From Phoebastria nigripes (Eukaryota > Chordata > Aves > Procellariiformes > Diomedeidae): DNA of 64,000 nt. The stretch spans positions 433,435 to 497,434 of the forward strand of contig JAYKAV010003143.1 of assembly GCA_035582835.1 (NCBI GenBank). The letters run 5' to 3'. Positions 1-28,130 of this stretch are shown piece by piece (within the stretch, counting starts at the first letter, position 1; the number at the start of each line of letters is the position of its first letter). The notes beneath the pieces are model-generated. The model did no database searches. It saw only the letters and a list, made by a program, of their open reading frames with translations, and had not been told where the DNA came from. The position numbers and the translations under genes were made by a program.

Positions 1-119
1 ACGATGGATATGTATTCCTGGACCAGGAAAGAAGCCGTTTTTTATAATGGAATAATCCTCAGTGTGGTTGGCATTGAATCGGTTATTGTTTTTATGGTGG
101 TTAAAATGCTATCTAAAAA
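1..119 (+). CDS. MFSD8: MFSD8 exon, fourth from last (5' end outside window)
   Basis: The frame opens at base 1 and runs 39 codons plus 2 nt. It encodes [18 protein letters not shown] and then a hydrophobic helix ending KMLSK. The donor is AAAAA|GTAAGT. The acceptor lies before the window, so the true exon start is unknown. Confidence 0.93.
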
Positions 120-1936
120 GTAAGTTTTTGGAGTTTATGGGAATTTTGTTACTTACGTTAGCTAAGTGTGAAAAGCTTTATGGCATGGCCAAGTCTGCAT
201 TACTTAAATCTTTTACTTATTAATGAATTTGGGTTTACTGTGACAATGAAGTACTTCCAGTTTTGACACAGCCATGACGCTGTGGTTGTTCTTTATTCTG
301 TTAACATAACCCCCTTCCTTATCTGTCTTTTACCCTTGAATCACAAGAAAAACAGGTTTTAAGTTACTGTGATTTTGCAATTTTTCTTGCAGGTGTTTTG
401 GTCAGGCATCTTTGCCACAAACTAATGGGCTATGTCATTAGCACCTTCATAAATTTTACTTTAAGTGATATATTTAATTGTAATTTCATTGTTTGATAGG
501 ACTGGTGAGCGTGCCATACTCCATGGAGGTTTACTGATTGTCTTGGTTGGATTCTTTATCTTACTGCCTTGGGGGAAAAAACTACCAAATATCCAGTGGC
601 AAGGTATGATTCAAGTCATACTAAACTATTATCATAATGTTTTTTTGAAAGCTTTTTATTGTATTTTTTTCTTAATGGCATGCATAACTTATTTTTACAG
701 AAATAAAGAATAACTCAATTCCCAGAACAATTTCCACTGAAATGTTAATGCCTTTCTGGAGTTTGCAAGCAATGCAGCTTCCATCCAACCACACAGTGGA
801 GCCCGTAGGCTGCCCTGTCACACAGTCCTGGTGCCTGAATACTCCTATGATCTATCTGGCCCAGTATATCAGCTCTGACATACTAATAGGATTGGGCTAT
901 CCAGTTTGTAATGTCATGTCCTACACTTTATACTCAAAAATTCTAGGACCAAAGCCTCAGGTAAGCATGATGCCTAAAGTTTATTTCATTTGCTCTCCAG
1001 GACTTGCACCCTCTTTATTAGAATGAGGGATCTAGCTAAAATTCCTTTTGTCATTAGACAAATAATAGTACCTTTCAACTGGGGCAGAAGTTTCCAGGAA
1101 CTCTATTATCTTTTTTAAAATCCAAGACAAGTCCCTAGAGGAATTAGAAAGCAAGGCTTGTGCGACAATTTATGGCAAATCTTACAGCGTGAAAATTTCA
1201 GAACAACTAAGCCCAAAGCTTGTGACTTTCACAACTGTTTTGGAAGAGTCATTTTTGTAACAATGAATTATATATTTGGAATATCAGTACTGAATAATGT
1301 TCCTCTTACTAAGTATATTATATAAAGACTACAAATGCTATGATACCTCCAGTTATTGACATTTTACAGTGGTGAAACACAGAGCAAGCTGGTACTACTG
1401 CTTAACAAAAAATTTTCTTCCTTTTTCACCACTTATCTCATTTTTTCCGTGTTATATTTTGTTGTAAGAGTCTAAATGCTTTGAGCCAGAATGCCGTTTT
1501 ATTAGAAAGCTATAGTGTGTAGCTCAGTGGAGCCTTCGAATTAATGCTTAGAGAAGCTGAGCAGTACTCTTGGAAACAAAGTAGTCAGTATCTCAACAAG
1601 TTAAGAAAGATAAGCAATTGCTTAAATACTTATAAATTTTCTAATTAATATAATTGGTGGGAATTATTGGCTAGCCAAATAATTCCTGTATCACTAACAC
1701 AAGCTTTTGATCTTCTGTAGGGTGTCTACATGGGATGGTTAACTGCCTCCGGAAGTGGAGCACGAATACTTGGGCCTGTTTTTGTGAGCCAAATATACAC
1801 TCACCTGGGACCACGTTGGGCATTTAGCTTAATCTGTGGAGTAGTTGTAGTCTCTCTCCTACTCTTGGAGATAGTATACAAGAGACTAATTGCATTTTCT
1901 GTCAGATATGGAAGGATGCAAGAAGAGAATTGTTAA
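1..1936 (+). CDS. MFSD8: MFSD8 (CLN7), last four coding exons, 5'-partial
   Basis: MFSD8 is a twelve-span major-facilitator-family protein of the lysosomal membrane; human loss of function causes CLN7 neuronal ceroid lipofuscinosis. Exons 1-119, 500-603, 701-960 and 1721-1936 join in frame (699 nt, 232 residues plus TAA at 1934-1936). The product reads through hydrophobic helices, a lumenal loop and the C-terminus. Blocks such as [30 protein letters not shown] and RWAFSL match the human protein as I remember it. The loop keeps two N-glycosylation sequons, NNS and NHT, where human MFSD8 is glycosylated. Human MFSD8 is 518 aa, so roughly the last 45% is here. The gene converges with PLK4, as in human. 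The identification rests on remembered homology and synteny, and I consider it secure. Confidence 0.95.
500..603 (+). CDS. MFSD8: MFSD8 exon, third from last
   Basis: The acceptor TTTGATAG ends at 499 and the donor is CAAG|GTATGA. One leading base completes a Lys codon, followed by [10 protein letters not shown] and a hydrophobic helix [15 protein letters not shown]. Length is 104 nt, ending one base into a Glu codon. Confidence 0.94.
701..960 (+). CDS. MFSD8: MFSD8 exon, second from last (lumenal loop)
   Basis: The acceptor is TTTTTACAG and the donor CAG|GTAAGC. The 260 nt exon encodes the large lumenal loop with sequons NNS and NHT and the Cys-rich patch GCPVTQSWC, then a helix and the motif GLGYPVCN. 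It ends in phase 0 after GPKPQ. Confidence 0.95.
1721..1936 (+). CDS. MFSD8: MFSD8 terminal coding exon
   Basis: The acceptor TCTTCTGTAG precedes GGT GTC TAC ATG. The exon has 72 codons including TAA at 1934-1936. It encodes the last two helices ([27 protein letters not shown]) and the short tail [13 protein letters not shown] dileucine-type lysosomal signal is known in the human N-terminus, which is not in this window. Confidence 0.96.
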   Translation, partial: GVYMGWLTASGSGARILGPVFVSQIYTHLGPRWAFSLICGVVVVSLLLLEIVYKRLIAFSVRYGRMQEENC

Positions 1937-2310
1937 ATATGTATTTAGAAAAAAAAAGAAGTAAAACCAACCAGAAATAATACTTTAGTTTATTACTACT
2001 TTTTAATGAGGAGTACCTAACCACTGACCTTGTTGGCTGTATGCTAAGAACTGTAGACCTGTACTTACACATCGACAGAACACATAACTTGGTCATATCC
2101 TAATACATGGTTACACCTGCTGCAACAGAGCTTTTGTATTCTGCTTTTCTGGCAGCAGAGGAAGGGATGTGAACAAGTTAGATCAATACAATGGCACATT
2201 TGAAGTGTGTACAGTTTAAGTGATGCACCTGTGTACTGAATGCAGCTGTGAAGGTCACAGGTTATGTGCATCCTTTCCGGAAAGAAATAAAAGAAATATT
2301 TATCTTGATT
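1937..2310 (+). other. MFSD8: MFSD8 3' UTR (minimal estimate)
   Basis: This non-coding sequence follows the MFSD8 stop. The first canonical AATAAA on this strand is at 2286-2291, about 350 nt after the stop, so cleavage near 2305-2315 is plausible. Later signals exist, so a longer UTR cannot be excluded. Confidence 0.5.
2286..2291 (+). terminator. candidate MFSD8 polyadenylation signal
   Basis: Canonical AATAAA on the plus strand, about 350 nt downstream of the MFSD8 stop. It is the nearest such hexamer after the stop. Usage is inferred, not observed. Confidence 0.45.
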
Positions 2311-5148
2311 CTGTGAATCAGGATTGGTAACTCTTTTCTAACTACAGGATTAGTTGAGCTGCATGCACTTTGTATGGAAACATGACTACTTAAGTGAACC
2401 TTCTGATCTTCAGTTTGCTAGCTTGTAAGCCCTGGTTAATACAAAATGTCTCACTTTGGAAACTGTTACATACCAGTATGTCTTCTCCAGGATTTCAAAT
2501 GAAACGTGACAGAATTGTAGAGGAAGGTAGGTGCCTACTTCACAAGCAGTTTGTGTGGGATTCGGGTATTTAAGTTTGTTAAGAACCATTGAAAATCACA
2601 GCCTCAGTGGCTGTTACTTGAACTACAGTGAACCGTACGTGCAATTTTTCCTCTACTGTTTTGCTGAATGCCTTTTTGTAGCAAGAAAGATAACCTGCAG
2701 AGAGTTGAATTATGCACAGCTTTTCTTAACTTTACTACAGGAAGGAAATACTAGGCATGATTGTTTACACTTCCATTGGCATTTGTGAGAATGAATGCAC
2801 TGTACTGAGCAACCAGTGTTAATTAAGTAAAAAGGAGGAAATTGGCTCCTCGGGTGTTGACTATTATTTGTAGACTTACTTTTTCTGATAATATTGTATG
2901 AGAAACAGGAATTTACAATGTTTGAATCATTTGGTGTTTATTTTAAAAAGTGAAATAATAATTTTCCTTCATAATGGGGCCTAAGCTCATCTGTATGTTT
3001 GTTTTATCTGTTTCAATACTACTGAGGAAAAAAAATCTGAAATAACTCCAGTATGAGAGTTGTAGCTGCTGCTTAATGTGTCGTAATATTTGATGCTTAC
3101 TGAATTTATTAAATGTAATTAAGTATTCCTATGTAATCAATTGTTCAAACACTAAAAGACTACTGAATTAAAAGATTATTTTTTCAATACTGACTGAAGG
3201 GAACACAGAAGTTTTATTCTCTCTTGGGCTTTCCTGCTGCAGAATCACAAAATGTTCTGAGAAAGGACTTTGCTTTTATAAGCATTTCTTTTATATGCTA
3301 ATTCATAATAAATAGTACCAGAAATACTCTGTTTTGGTGGTGAAAACAGACTGCAAAATTAAGTGCTTAGAGTTACAGCAACCGAAAGTTACTTCAGTCA
3401 TGAGAAATTGGTGTTGCTTTAGACATGACAAATGCAAGAGTTTTCAAAATGGCTAACGTGGTTAGGATTTTGTGTTCTACAACTCAGTTTGTGCTGAAAG
3501 TATCTATCTTGTAGGGTTTTTATTACTGCTGTTCTTCAGGCTAGCTGTCTTCCAACTTCAGAGTGAGAAAATGTTTGGGTATTTGGAGGGATTATTTTAG
3601 CTGTAACTTATTTAAAGGGTTAAGGATAAAACTAGATTCAAGTCTCCTCTTCTGCAGTGAATACCTGTAGAATACAGAATAACTCTAAAAAGGGGTAGCC
3701 TGTGCACATTAATATGTTTAGATAATGATTAAAATAAGAAAGCAAGGTTTGAAATTCTTTGGCCATGAGCGTTGTTTTTATTTTCCTAGGTCGGCTATGT
3801 TTTAAGCTATGGCTTACTCGTTANGGATTATCATCCTCTCATTCTTACAAAACATGTTCTTGTAGTCACAGGTAGGGCTTCCGTTTTTTCTTTTTATTCT
3901 GGTTAGCAGTGTAATGTAACTGCACTTAAGTCACACTGTTCCTTACAGGCTAGCTGATTGTTCTTTCTAAGCATTTATGCCTTTCTGCCCTCTGGTATCT
4001 ACCTCTTAAGCTTTCTTTGACTATTTGTACATTTAGCTTGCACATCAAACGAGACTATATTATGCCTGAAGTAAAGATTATCAGGGTGGCTGATTTGATA
4101 ATGCAAGTTTTTAACATGCAGTGCTGACCCACGTCTTGGTTGACTTGCTACTTTAAAAGTTAGTCGATTTAAGATTAAAGTACTAAAACAAAATGCTTCT
4201 TCTAAGCAAGCTGTATTTATGTGTATATGTTTGTATCTACAGGTATATTCAAAAAACCTTAGAGTCTGCATAAGAGCTATGCATACTACTTGGTTTATCA
4301 AAGACTTGTAATAGTTATTTTACCATGCAGTCATTCCATCTGAGTATTAAGGTCCAACATGAGAAGGTACACTTCTCAACTGAAAGAGTGTGTGGTTTTT
4401 TTTTTTAAGTGCTACTTGTATATCTTTATTGATGGTCCTAGTGCCAAATTCTTTATTTGCAAGCTATTTCCTTGATATGGATGTGACAAAATAATAAAAA
4501 TTGTCTCTATGAGAGACTAGATGATTAAGGAAAACTGACTTGACGTCAAGGCTATTTCAGCTCTAAGCTGAGCCTGCAGATTTGAAGAAGCTGTATTGGA
4601 ACATCTCTTCNCTGAGGGTTTTACAGCTCAGTTTATTGTGCTTAGACCACATGCGCAAGCCACCTTCAGCTCTTCTGAAACTCTCCATCCTACCCCCCGC
4701 TTAAAAAAAAAAAAGCTACTGTTAATGCTACTTCTAGACTGAAGTTTGTTATAAGTGTGATTCATAATGTGTAAGACAAGGTAAAAGTAGCTGAAGTTAA
4801 TAAAATTCCTACAAAGTAACAAACTGAATCAGTTACTACAGTATGTATAGTTTGCTTTCCTATCAAATGTGGTCCTGGTCTTAGTCATCTCTAGGCCAGA
4901 GGTAAAATATTGCATATACAAACCACAGTGCAATTCTTCAGTTCAGCAAGGTAGAAGTAACTTTGTGCAACAGTTTTATACTGTTCCTCCCCAAGTTTCA
5001 CCCAGCCCTAAACTCCCAACATATGATGCTCTAATATATCAGATCAGCTCCTGTTATAAATGGAACTTAATACTTAGAGGAAAGGGCTCTCAATAAACCA
5101 TCACTTGAACATGAAACAAATAAATAGATGTGGACAATTACCACTGCA
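2311..5148. other. spacer between converging MFSD8 and PLK4
   Basis: AT-rich sequence between the two tail-to-tail genes. I see no coding exon, RNA gene or transposon. Scattered AATAAA hexamers on the plus strand (near 3305 and 5119) could serve longer MFSD8 isoforms. Single ambiguous bases are present. Confidence 0.5.
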
Positions 5149-5639
5149 TTTATTTTTTTTTTTTTTTTGTATAAAATGCTTGTGCAGGGAAGTTGAAGCT
5201 GCTGCTACAAAAAATAAAAACAAACAGTTATAAAAAACATATACATATTTACATATATTACTTGTAAGATGTAAAAATATAAGTTATTTACAAATACAAA
5301 CACTTCAACAGCACAGATGCTTTTTCCTTGATTGTTGGCACTGAGTAAGCAGTGGGGGAAGGAAAAAAAAAAACACCAACAGATTCAGATTATTTCCAAA
5401 AAGTTGATGCTGTCTAGAACTAAGTTGCTCAAAGTTTTGCTTGAGCAAGTTTATCCATCATTTTGAGGAAAAACGTGTTGTGTGATACTTTACAAGCAAT
5501 TTGCCACACACAAACAGCAACCCTTCCCCTTCCTAATTTTTTTACCAGCTTTTGGAAGAATTTCTGCATAAGCCAGTAACTTGAAAGTCAGTGAGTGAGT
5601 TTATTAAGCTCTTGTGTCCTGACACCTGCTTTGCTTTAA
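5149..5639 (-). other. PLK4: PLK4 3' UTR with candidate poly(A) signal
   Basis: This sequence follows the PLK4 stop codon on the minus strand. A canonical AATAAA reads on the minus strand at 5149-5154, about 490 nt after the stop, just downstream of an A-rich tract (poly-T on plus, about 5153-5168). The UTR end is inferred from this hexamer. Confidence 0.5.
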
Positions 5640-23769
<18,130 letters not shown>

Positions 23770-23918
23770 GGCGCCGGCCGCTCTCCCCAAGTCCCGCTAA
23801 GGGCTCTCCTCAGGACCTCGGCTGCAGCTCCCCATCACGGCGCCCTCCGCCGCCCGCCTCGGCCCAGGCCCGCTCGCTCCCGGGCCCGGCGGCCGCTCCC
23901 CTCCCCCGGCGCCTCCAT

Positions 23919-23934
23919 TTTGAAAAATCGCGCC
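23919..23934 (-). promoter_or_regulatory. CDE/CHR-like cell-cycle element
   Basis: TTTGAA on plus (23919-23924) lies five bases from GCGCC (23930-23934); on the PLK4 sense strand this reads GGCGC, spacer, TTCAAA. DREAM/MMB-bound CDE/CHR modules pair such a GC element with a TTTGAA-type CHR at about four bases. The CHR here is in the inverse orientation relative to PLK4. It sits about 150 bp upstream of the ATG. Confidence 0.5.
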
Positions 23935-23945
23935 GTTACCCCCCT

Positions 23946-23960
23946 GCCCCGCCCCGCCCC
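23946..23960 (+). promoter_or_regulatory. tandem GC boxes (Sp1-type)
   Basis: Overlapping CCCCGCCCC units on the plus strand (GGGGCGGGG on the PLK4 sense strand), about 180 bp upstream of the start codon. Typical Sp/KLF sites in a CpG-island promoter. Confidence 0.6.
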
Positions 23961-23969
23961 AGGTCGAGG

Positions 23970-23997
23970 CTGCGTCTGACGCAATCGCGTCACGCAG
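23970..23997. promoter_or_regulatory. palindromic CRE-type element
   Basis: TGACGC-AATC-GCGTCA at 23977-23992 is a perfect inverted repeat of two CRE half-sites, one reading as the ATF/C-EBP composite TGACGCAA. Outer CTGCG/CGCAG bases extend the symmetry imperfectly. About 210 bp upstream of the PLK4 ATG. Confidence 0.65.
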
Positions 23998-24034
23998 AAG
24001 CGCCCGTGGCGCTCATGGTCCGGCTGGGAGNCAC

Positions 24035-24046
24035 CGCGCATGCGCA
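24035..24046. promoter_or_regulatory. NRF1 site 1
   Basis: CGCGCATGCGCA fits the NRF1 consensus YGCGCAYGCGCR exactly. It lies about 270 bp upstream of the PLK4 ATG in the CpG island. Confidence 0.75.
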
Positions 24047-24082
24047 GGACGTCGCGTGCCCGTTTCCCCGGCAGCCGTTACG

Positions 24083-24092
24083 GCGCATGCGC
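24083..24092. promoter_or_regulatory. NRF1 site 2
   Basis: GCGCATGCGC, the palindromic NRF1 core, 36 bp beyond the first site. Confidence 0.65.
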
Positions 24093-24300
24093 TGTTGGGG
24101 TCCGGCGGAGGCGGTGGCGGGCTGGTGCGTGTCGTCGGCCCGGTGTGTCACCTCGGCCCGGTAGCTGAAAAATCACCACTTCTGATAGCCCTGCGCGGTT
24201 CCAGGTATCTCTCCTCAGAGAAGGGAGAGCCTCCGCGCTGCCTGTGGCCTAGGGAGGCCGGGTTCCCTGGTGCTGCCATGCTCATCCGGGCGTCTTGATG

Positions 24301-27300
24301 GAAGCCCTCAGGCCTGGGAGATCGGCCGAACCGAGCTGGCAGGGTCGGGCCCTGGTTGATCGTGAATGAACGTGAAGTCTCCTCATAAAAGGAACAGTGC
24401 TGCCCTCACGTGGGTATCTCCCTCGCACTTAATAGAGAGGTTTTGTTATTCCTTGGTTATTATTTTTAAATAGCCGGGCTAAATTCTGGGATGAATTCTC
24501 ACAAAGTTTAAGGGCTTCCCTTTGGCCTACTGCCTTATATATTAAGCACAAAGTGCAGTTCTTCCATCTTACCTTCTCTGATACAGCGTCTAGTAATGGA
24601 GACGCAGGGTGTTTGTCTCAGACATAGAGGCTGGAAGCAGCAATGGCCTTAGGTGCAAGACTGCCAGTGTGGCCTGGGCTGGGTGCCCAGCCTTCTCCTA
24701 TAGGGTACCCATGGGGAGCAGCAGCTGCCGCCACCTGGCACCCTGAGGAACCTGCAGCTGCACAGGAAACATGCCCAGAGCTAGCTGAGAGGAAGAGCTG
24801 TCAACTGGGGGTTGTCCCAAATCCCCCTCTCCCAGGTGTCCAGTCCACTGAAGGACGAGGTGCAAGCTGAAGCTTTAAATCCTCAGTTCCCAATCATTTC
24901 TTGAAGGTACATTGCTGTATTTTTTCTCCAAATATCTGAAAAAGCTTAGGCCGGTGAGGTTTTGTCAGCTGATGGTGGTATTGTGTGTAGTAGACTACTG
25001 GAGCACATGCTGAGCAACTACACGGCCTGGATTGAATTCACTTTTCTGCTTGAGGAACCTGTTGGAGGGTCCTCTGATTTTGGGGCTGTAGTGCCAAACT
25101 AAGTAATGTACTGGGATAGTAGCATAGCTTCAACATAAACNTAGTGCAAGGTGGTAACTAATTTTATCACCACGTGCACTATGGAGCACTGAGCTGAGAG
25201 TGGTGATTCTTTGTGTCTAATACCTACTTCTTGGATTCTTTCTATACTGTTTCATATGAAATATAGAAGTTTTTGAATGCAGACTTAAATATGAACATTA
25301 ATTAGGACAAAGAGGAAGTATTTTTTTGTATTGAAACACTACTAAAGTGCTGTAATTGAAAGTGCTTTTAACAGAAGAAATAGTGCTTCTGGGAATGGTT
25401 ATGGTTTGTGATGTTCGTCATCAGGTTGTATTTCTCTTATAAAATGTGAGCATGGTATTTTGACCTGCATATGTTAAGGGGCATGGGGCATAATACAGAT
25501 TGTCCTTTCTTAGCAGATAGACCATTTTCTTACTAACTAGGAAGTATGTGTATGCTCTGAAAGATGGTTAAAGTCGATTGGAACAGAAGGGGGAGCTGTC
25601 AGCACACCAGGCAGAGAGGAAGGGGCTCTGTACAGACGCATAAATTTTCCAACCAGAAGATAATTCCTCTTTTTGCTCTTAACAGGAGTTAATGAAGTGT
25701 TCTTTTCTCACGATCTGGGAGTGGAAAAAGGGTACTTGGTACTGTAATGATCTTGCACAGCGAAGCATTTAGCAGTAAGAACTCTTTCTGAGACAATCTT
25801 TTCTATTAAGGGACCAGGTCAGCATTCTCCTACTTGTATTGATCTTAAGTCTTTGTCATTAATAAGTGACTGCTTCCTTTAAAGCAGCAGGTTTTGTCAG
25901 CTTTTTATGATGTCCTTTAAGAGGCATATCCCTTTCCTTTAATTGTCTGTAGCATCATCCCTCCAAAGACCTTATTGTTTTTCTNGCCTTCGCTTTTGTG
26001 ATATATATAACTGGAATAACAACATGTTTGTTTCTTGTAAGTGTGATAAAATGTTGCTGTCTGCTCATTACACGTCTTCATTTGCATAGACAAAGTTAAC
26101 ATTCTTGCTGGGTTACCGTTTAGTTAGAAAAATACAAAGTCAAGTGGTTTTGAAAGTAGAGCCAGAAAGATTTTATATTGCCTTTAATGGAGTAGAGTCG
26201 AAGCTATAGAGTAGTCGTCAAATTTTTTTTAATCATTCATTTGGAAAGGGAATGGCACAAAAGGGAGAGCAGACGTGTCATATATAATTTCATTATTTAA
26301 ATTTGGGTGTTCTCCTTCCTGTGAGGTTCTGCTCATTTTTTGGTTTCTTTTACTTTGAGTAAAATGCTTTAAGTGGATCTGGGACTGTTCAGTCATTCCA
26401 CAACTATTCTACCAGCACTCTTGTTTTCAGCTGTGTTCTGATCTCTCAGTGCTGCTTTCAGCTGCAAGCCATGCTTTTGCAACCAAATTCCTCTTGGGTC
26501 TTTAACTTTTTTCAAAGGTATAGCAACTCCCACTTCTGTTAGTCTGTTCCACTGATAGGAATTATGCCAATTTTACAGTGGTGGTTATTGTTGTAATTAT
26601 TGTTAGAATATAGCGCAGCTTTTCTTTGAATTTTCTTCTACCACAAGAACGTGTGATGAGTGTTATGTACAGGCAGAACTGAGAGGCAAAGGCAGAGCAG
26701 CTGGTTTCATCCATTTGTGAGTTTAATTCCTAGCTACATTGTTTTATTTTCCAAAAATGCTATTTCCAACTATTTTCCTGCTGAAATAACTTCTGAACTG
26801 TGAGTCGGATTGGAGTTTTAAAAAAACATGAGTGAAGAAAATCAGGAGTGAACCTCATTCCATCACCTGTGCTTAGCATGCTCTTCTTGACATGAATCTT
26901 TGTTTAACCTGAGGTACTAATGCATTGTTGGGCAGCCCTGAGTGATATGCCTGTTGGCAGACCTCCAAACCTACATCTTAATAACAAACTCATCTTTCTA
27001 AGGCTGCTGGTCCCCGTTAGCTTGGATTGAGCTTACTCAGGGCTGCCATTGTCTTATCTATCTTCTCTCATGTGCTGGCTGTGATGCTTTTTTAGCTGAG
27101 TGGCAAGCTGTTTTAAGAAGCTGAAACAGCTAAACATGGGTTCTCTTTCAGCAGGGTTAGGTTTTGCTCAGTGTCCTGAATTAGGTCGGTGTGTGATTGT
27201 GCCAGCGGTGCAGTGGAAGGGGCAGGACTGCAAAATGGGAGCAAGAGGGAGGGTGGGATAGCAGCAGCTCTCTCTTGAATGGGCTGATAGTGCTGTGGAA

Positions 27301-28094
27301 TTCCACACGTAGGTAGAAAGCAGTGAGATGAGGCTAAGCGGGGAGAAGAGCACCCTATATTCTTTCCCTTGCGTTACACTGTAGAGTTGGCTGATAAGTC
27401 TGCTGTTTCCGTATGTGACTTTAAAACTACTGAGTGACCTTTTTGTGTTGTGTTTGATGTAGGATATATGATAAAATAAAATCCTCTAGCTATGTAGAGA
27501 GAGAGTTTCTCAAATTGCCTATGTCCTTTGGCTCCTTCATTTAGCTTTTGTTTATTATGTTAAAGTAGCAGTTAGACCTGGTCAATAGCACTTCATATCT
27601 AATGTGAAACACAGCAACATTGTTGCAACAAATTTGTTTTTATGGGCTAGCTGCCTTCACCTGATACCAGGCATCACTGATGAATTTTGTTTCTGTAGTT
27701 AAGGTAAGCATCTTCAAGCTCCATTACCTGACCAGTTTGTTTACATTCTCATGTGCTTTTCTATTCCTAGCTAGTCTATTAAAAATGAAATTAATCTTTG
27801 GGCAAGTATGCCCGCAAACAATATTTAGACTCAACCAGTATAGCAGGTCCCTTGCACAGAATAAATTTTCCCCAATTTTGGAGAAGATATTTGCTTTTCC
27901 ATTTCTTATTTTTCAACTGGTAGTTTAGTTGTTTGTTTATTTCTTGCTTGGCATTCAGATGCAGTACTGTTTAAGCTGGCTGAAGGAGACGTGATTATTT
28001 GTTTCCATCCTCTGTTTCTTCCTCTGTTGCGTGGCAGGGCTGTTCATATGGCTACACAGTGAACCAGATCAAGGAATTGGTTTTGGCTGGGAAA

Positions 28095-28098
<4 letters not shown>
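24301..28098. other. intergenic, upstream of PLK4
   Basis: AT-rich sequence following the CpG island. No exon with both splice sites and a credible frame, no transposon and no RNA gene seen. Confidence 0.5.

Positions 28099-28128
<30 letters not shown>
28099..28128. repeat. 30-bp T tract
   Basis: Uninterrupted homopolymer in the intergenic region. No flanking retroposon body recognised. Confidence 0.9.

Positions 28129-28130
<2 letters not shown>

Noticed and set aside
23770..23790. In-frame N-terminal extension of PLK4
   Set aside because: It begins at a TTG, not ATG; the downstream ATG has a strong Kozak context and matches the known MATCIGEKIE start.
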